Source of the DNA: an uncultured Collinsella sp.
GTDB taxonomy: Bacteria; Actinomycetota; Coriobacteriia; Coriobacteriales; Coriobacteriaceae
Direction of reading: 5' to 3'
Assembly: GCA_902464035.1 (NCBI GenBank)
Contig: CABQHT010000078.1
Span: 1-7,109, forward strand
DNA length: 7,109 nt
The first letter of the stretch is position 1, and each line of letters starts with the position of its first letter. Below the pieces are notes generated by a model. It was not told the DNA's origin, made no database searches, and worked only from the letters and a program-made list of their open reading frames with translations. A program made the position numbers and the translations under genes. This document shows, one piece after another, positions 5,747-7,109 of this stretch.

Positions 5747-5767
5747 ATACATACTAGTGGTATGTAT
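5747..5767. promoter_or_regulatory. Operator-like site 2 (TetR type) at the exporter promoter
   Basis: ATACATAC at 5747-5754 and GTATGTAT at 5760-5767 are exact reverse complements around TAGTG, a 21-bp operator with 8-bp arms. It ends one base before the AGGGGG ribosome site of the MFS gene, so a bound repressor would sit on or just after the transcription start. It shares 14 of 18 aligned bases with site 1. The arm length and the tetR neighbour fit a TetR-family operator; binding is inferred. Confidence 0.7.
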
Positions 5768-5780
5768 AGGGGGTGGGCTT

Positions 5781-7031
5781 ATGGCTGGGCTGAGAGACGT
5801 CGGCGTCTCGTTGAAATCAAAAACAGTGCGGTCAATCAGGCTCGCGGAACTTCTGGTTGCGCAGCTGTGCACGTATTCGATGCTGTCGGCGCTGTGCTTT
5901 GCGTATCCGCTTTACTTGTTCGATTGCAGCGGATCGTCAACGTTATATGGCGCCGCCGTGGCGATAGCGTTCATACCCGGCGTACTCGCAACTCCGATTG
6001 GCGGAATCTTGGCGGATAGGGGAAGACATCGCGAGGTCCTCGTGGCCCTTGGCATTGCTCTGATGACTGCATCACTGCTGTCTATCCCCATGAAGCGCTC
6101 GTTGCCTCTTGCGGTCGTCGTAGTAGCGATACTTTGTGTTCAATATGGTGTTCAATCGCTGCTAAAGCCAATGCTCCAAGTTGAGACGGTGCGTATGGCG
6201 GGTGAAGAGAAGGTTGAGCGGGCCACTGCATTGGTTTCGCAGATGACCATGGTGAGCAATATCTTGGGTCCTGTGGTCGGGACGGCAGTCTATGGGTGCT
6301 TTGGCATCGATGCTCTTTGCACAACCGCGTCGGTGGCGTTTGCGATTTCAGCTCTCTTGTTTGGGGTCGCACTCAAGCAAAACGCCTCATCTGAAACGAT
6401 GAGAGACGGCGCGACTCGCACGACATGCCGAAACGATTTTCGGGAGTCGATTCGGTATCTGTTGCAAAATGCATCATTGGTCGCTGTGATTTTGCTTGCG
6501 GCAGTTTTGAACCTTGCGTTGGTTGGGCTAACGATTGGCGCTCCCATTATTGTTACAAAGCATCTCGGCATGCAATCGTCCTGCGTTGGGATAGTTGAGG
6601 TTGCTCTGGGCCTGGGTGGTCTTACCGGCAGTGGCTTGGTCGGCATTTGGCCGCATCGTTTTTCTTTCAATGGCATATGCCGATATGTTGCGATGATCTG
6701 TTTTGGAGTCGCGCCGATTATTGTTACGCTGTTGTTCGGCGTAGATGTATGCGTGTTCACCGTGTTTGCGGTTGGTTCGGCATGGGTCATGGTGTGGGCA
6801 AGCATTGCGTCGGTTGAAATCATCGCGTTTGTTCAGCGGGCAGCGCCGACAGAACTCTGCGGAAAAGCGCTTTCGGTCGTTTACATGGTCCTTTCCTGCG
6901 CAACGCCGATCGGGCAATTGGTGTACGGGGTTGCATATGATCGATGGGCACCGGCGTTTGTATTCGCAGCCATGCTGGCGGTGCTGGCGCTGACGATGGC
7001 GCTGTTTTATCGGCTGAAAAGTCGCTCGTAA
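5781..7031 (+). CDS. MFS drug/metabolite exporter (416 aa)
   Basis: This is an inner-membrane transporter of the major facilitator superfamily, most like the proton-driven MFS_3 group that includes macrolide and siderophore exporters. The substrate is unknown. About twelve hydrophobic segments fit the length. Loop motif A is visible between helices 2 and 3, GGILADRGRHR at 74-84. A central hydrophilic loop (about 200-225) splits the two halves. Near the C-terminal half, APTELCGKAL resembles the group's P-x-E-L-R-G-R signature, with Cys in place of the usual Arg. The ATG has GGGGG at 5769-5773, 7 nt upstream; extending the frame to a TTG at 5703 would run through the operator and is rejected. 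Control by the upstream TetR protein through two operator-like sites is likely. Codon use is less GC-biased than in amt: 25 of 60 bases are G/C at 6121-6180 against 38 of 60 at 3541-3600, two hand-counted samples. Recent transfer is possible. Confidence 0.9.
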   Translation: MAGLRDVGVSLKSKTVRSIRLAELLVAQLCTYSMLSALCFAYPLYLFDCSGSSTLYGAAVAIAFIPGVLATPIGGILADRGRHREVLVALGIALMTASLLSIPMKRSLPLAVVVVAILCVQYGVQSLLKPMLQVETVRMAGEEKVERATALVSQMTMVSNILGPVVGTAVYGCFGIDALCTTASVAFAISALLFGVALKQNASSETMRDGATRTTCRNDFRESIRYLLQNASLVAVILLAAVLNLALVGLTIGAPIIVTKHLGMQSSCVGIVEVALGLGGLTGSGLVGIWPHRFSFNGICRYVAMICFGVAPIIVTLLFGVDVCVFTVFAVGSAWVMVWASIASVEIIAFVQRAAPTELCGKALSVVYMVLSCATPIGQLVYGVAYDRWAPAFVFAAMLAVLALTMALFYRLKSRS

Positions 7032-7109
7032 CGATTGATTTAACGCACTGGGGCACTGTGGTTTTGCGGAAGCGAATGCCCTGGCGCGTTGGAACACCCT
7101 TGCATGGGC

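Noticed and set aside
5703..5780. 26-residue extension of the MFS protein from a TTG at 5703
   Set aside because: It would be translated through the terminator-like hairpin and the operator. A strong ribosome site precedes the ATG at 5781.
7032..7109. Possible terminator or next gene after the exporter
   Set aside because: I found no convincing stem with a T-run and no frame with a ribosome site; the stretch is too short to judge.

Overview
The window is a high-GC bacterial chromosomal segment. It holds six protein genes: one on the minus strand, cut by the left edge, and five on the plus strand. Gene content, codon choice and protein variants suggest an actinobacterium of the Coriobacteriia, with something near Collinsella as my best guess. 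The evidence is a short-form DXS, an HD/CmpB pair, a PII protein without Tyr51, and strongly GC-biased third positions. This placement comes from recognition, not from a search.

Layout: (1) 1-1127, minus strand, holds the first 375 residues of a 1-deoxy-D-xylulose-5-phosphate synthase. (2) 1128-1355 is a divergent intergenic region carrying a clean 12-bp palindrome. (3) 1356-2915 is a tight two-gene plus-strand unit: a soluble HD-domain phosphohydrolase, then after 3 nt a multi-pass membrane protein of the 'putative ABC transporter type IV / CmpB' family with a long basic tail. (4) 2916-3113 is a gap with little in it. (5) 3114-4943 is the nitrogen module: an Amt ammonium channel, then a GlnK-type PII protein. 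The pair is split by 213 bp holding an unusually long imperfect inverted repeat that starts in the amt stop codon, a 14-bp palindrome in its loop, and a second copy of one arm. (6) 5018-7031 is a TetR-family repressor followed by an MFS exporter. The gap between them carries two copies of one operator-like sequence and a terminator-like hairpin, and the repressor gene is preceded by its own 12-bp perfect inverted repeat. (7) 7032-7109 shows nothing callable.

How the parts work: Amt and GlnK should act together. GlnK plugs the channel when nitrogen is plentiful, but here the usual modified tyrosine of the T-loop is leucine, so control is probably by ligand binding alone. The TetR/MFS pair reads as a self-contained, ligand-inducible efflux cassette, and the MFS gene looks lower in GC than its neighbours. 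The HD/CmpB pair has no known function. The HD protein keeps an H...HD...H...H...D pattern of possible metal ligands and is probably translationally coupled to its membrane partner. That pair and the amt-glnK repeat are the least explained parts of the window. No CRISPR array, tRNA, rRNA, integrase or transposase was seen.
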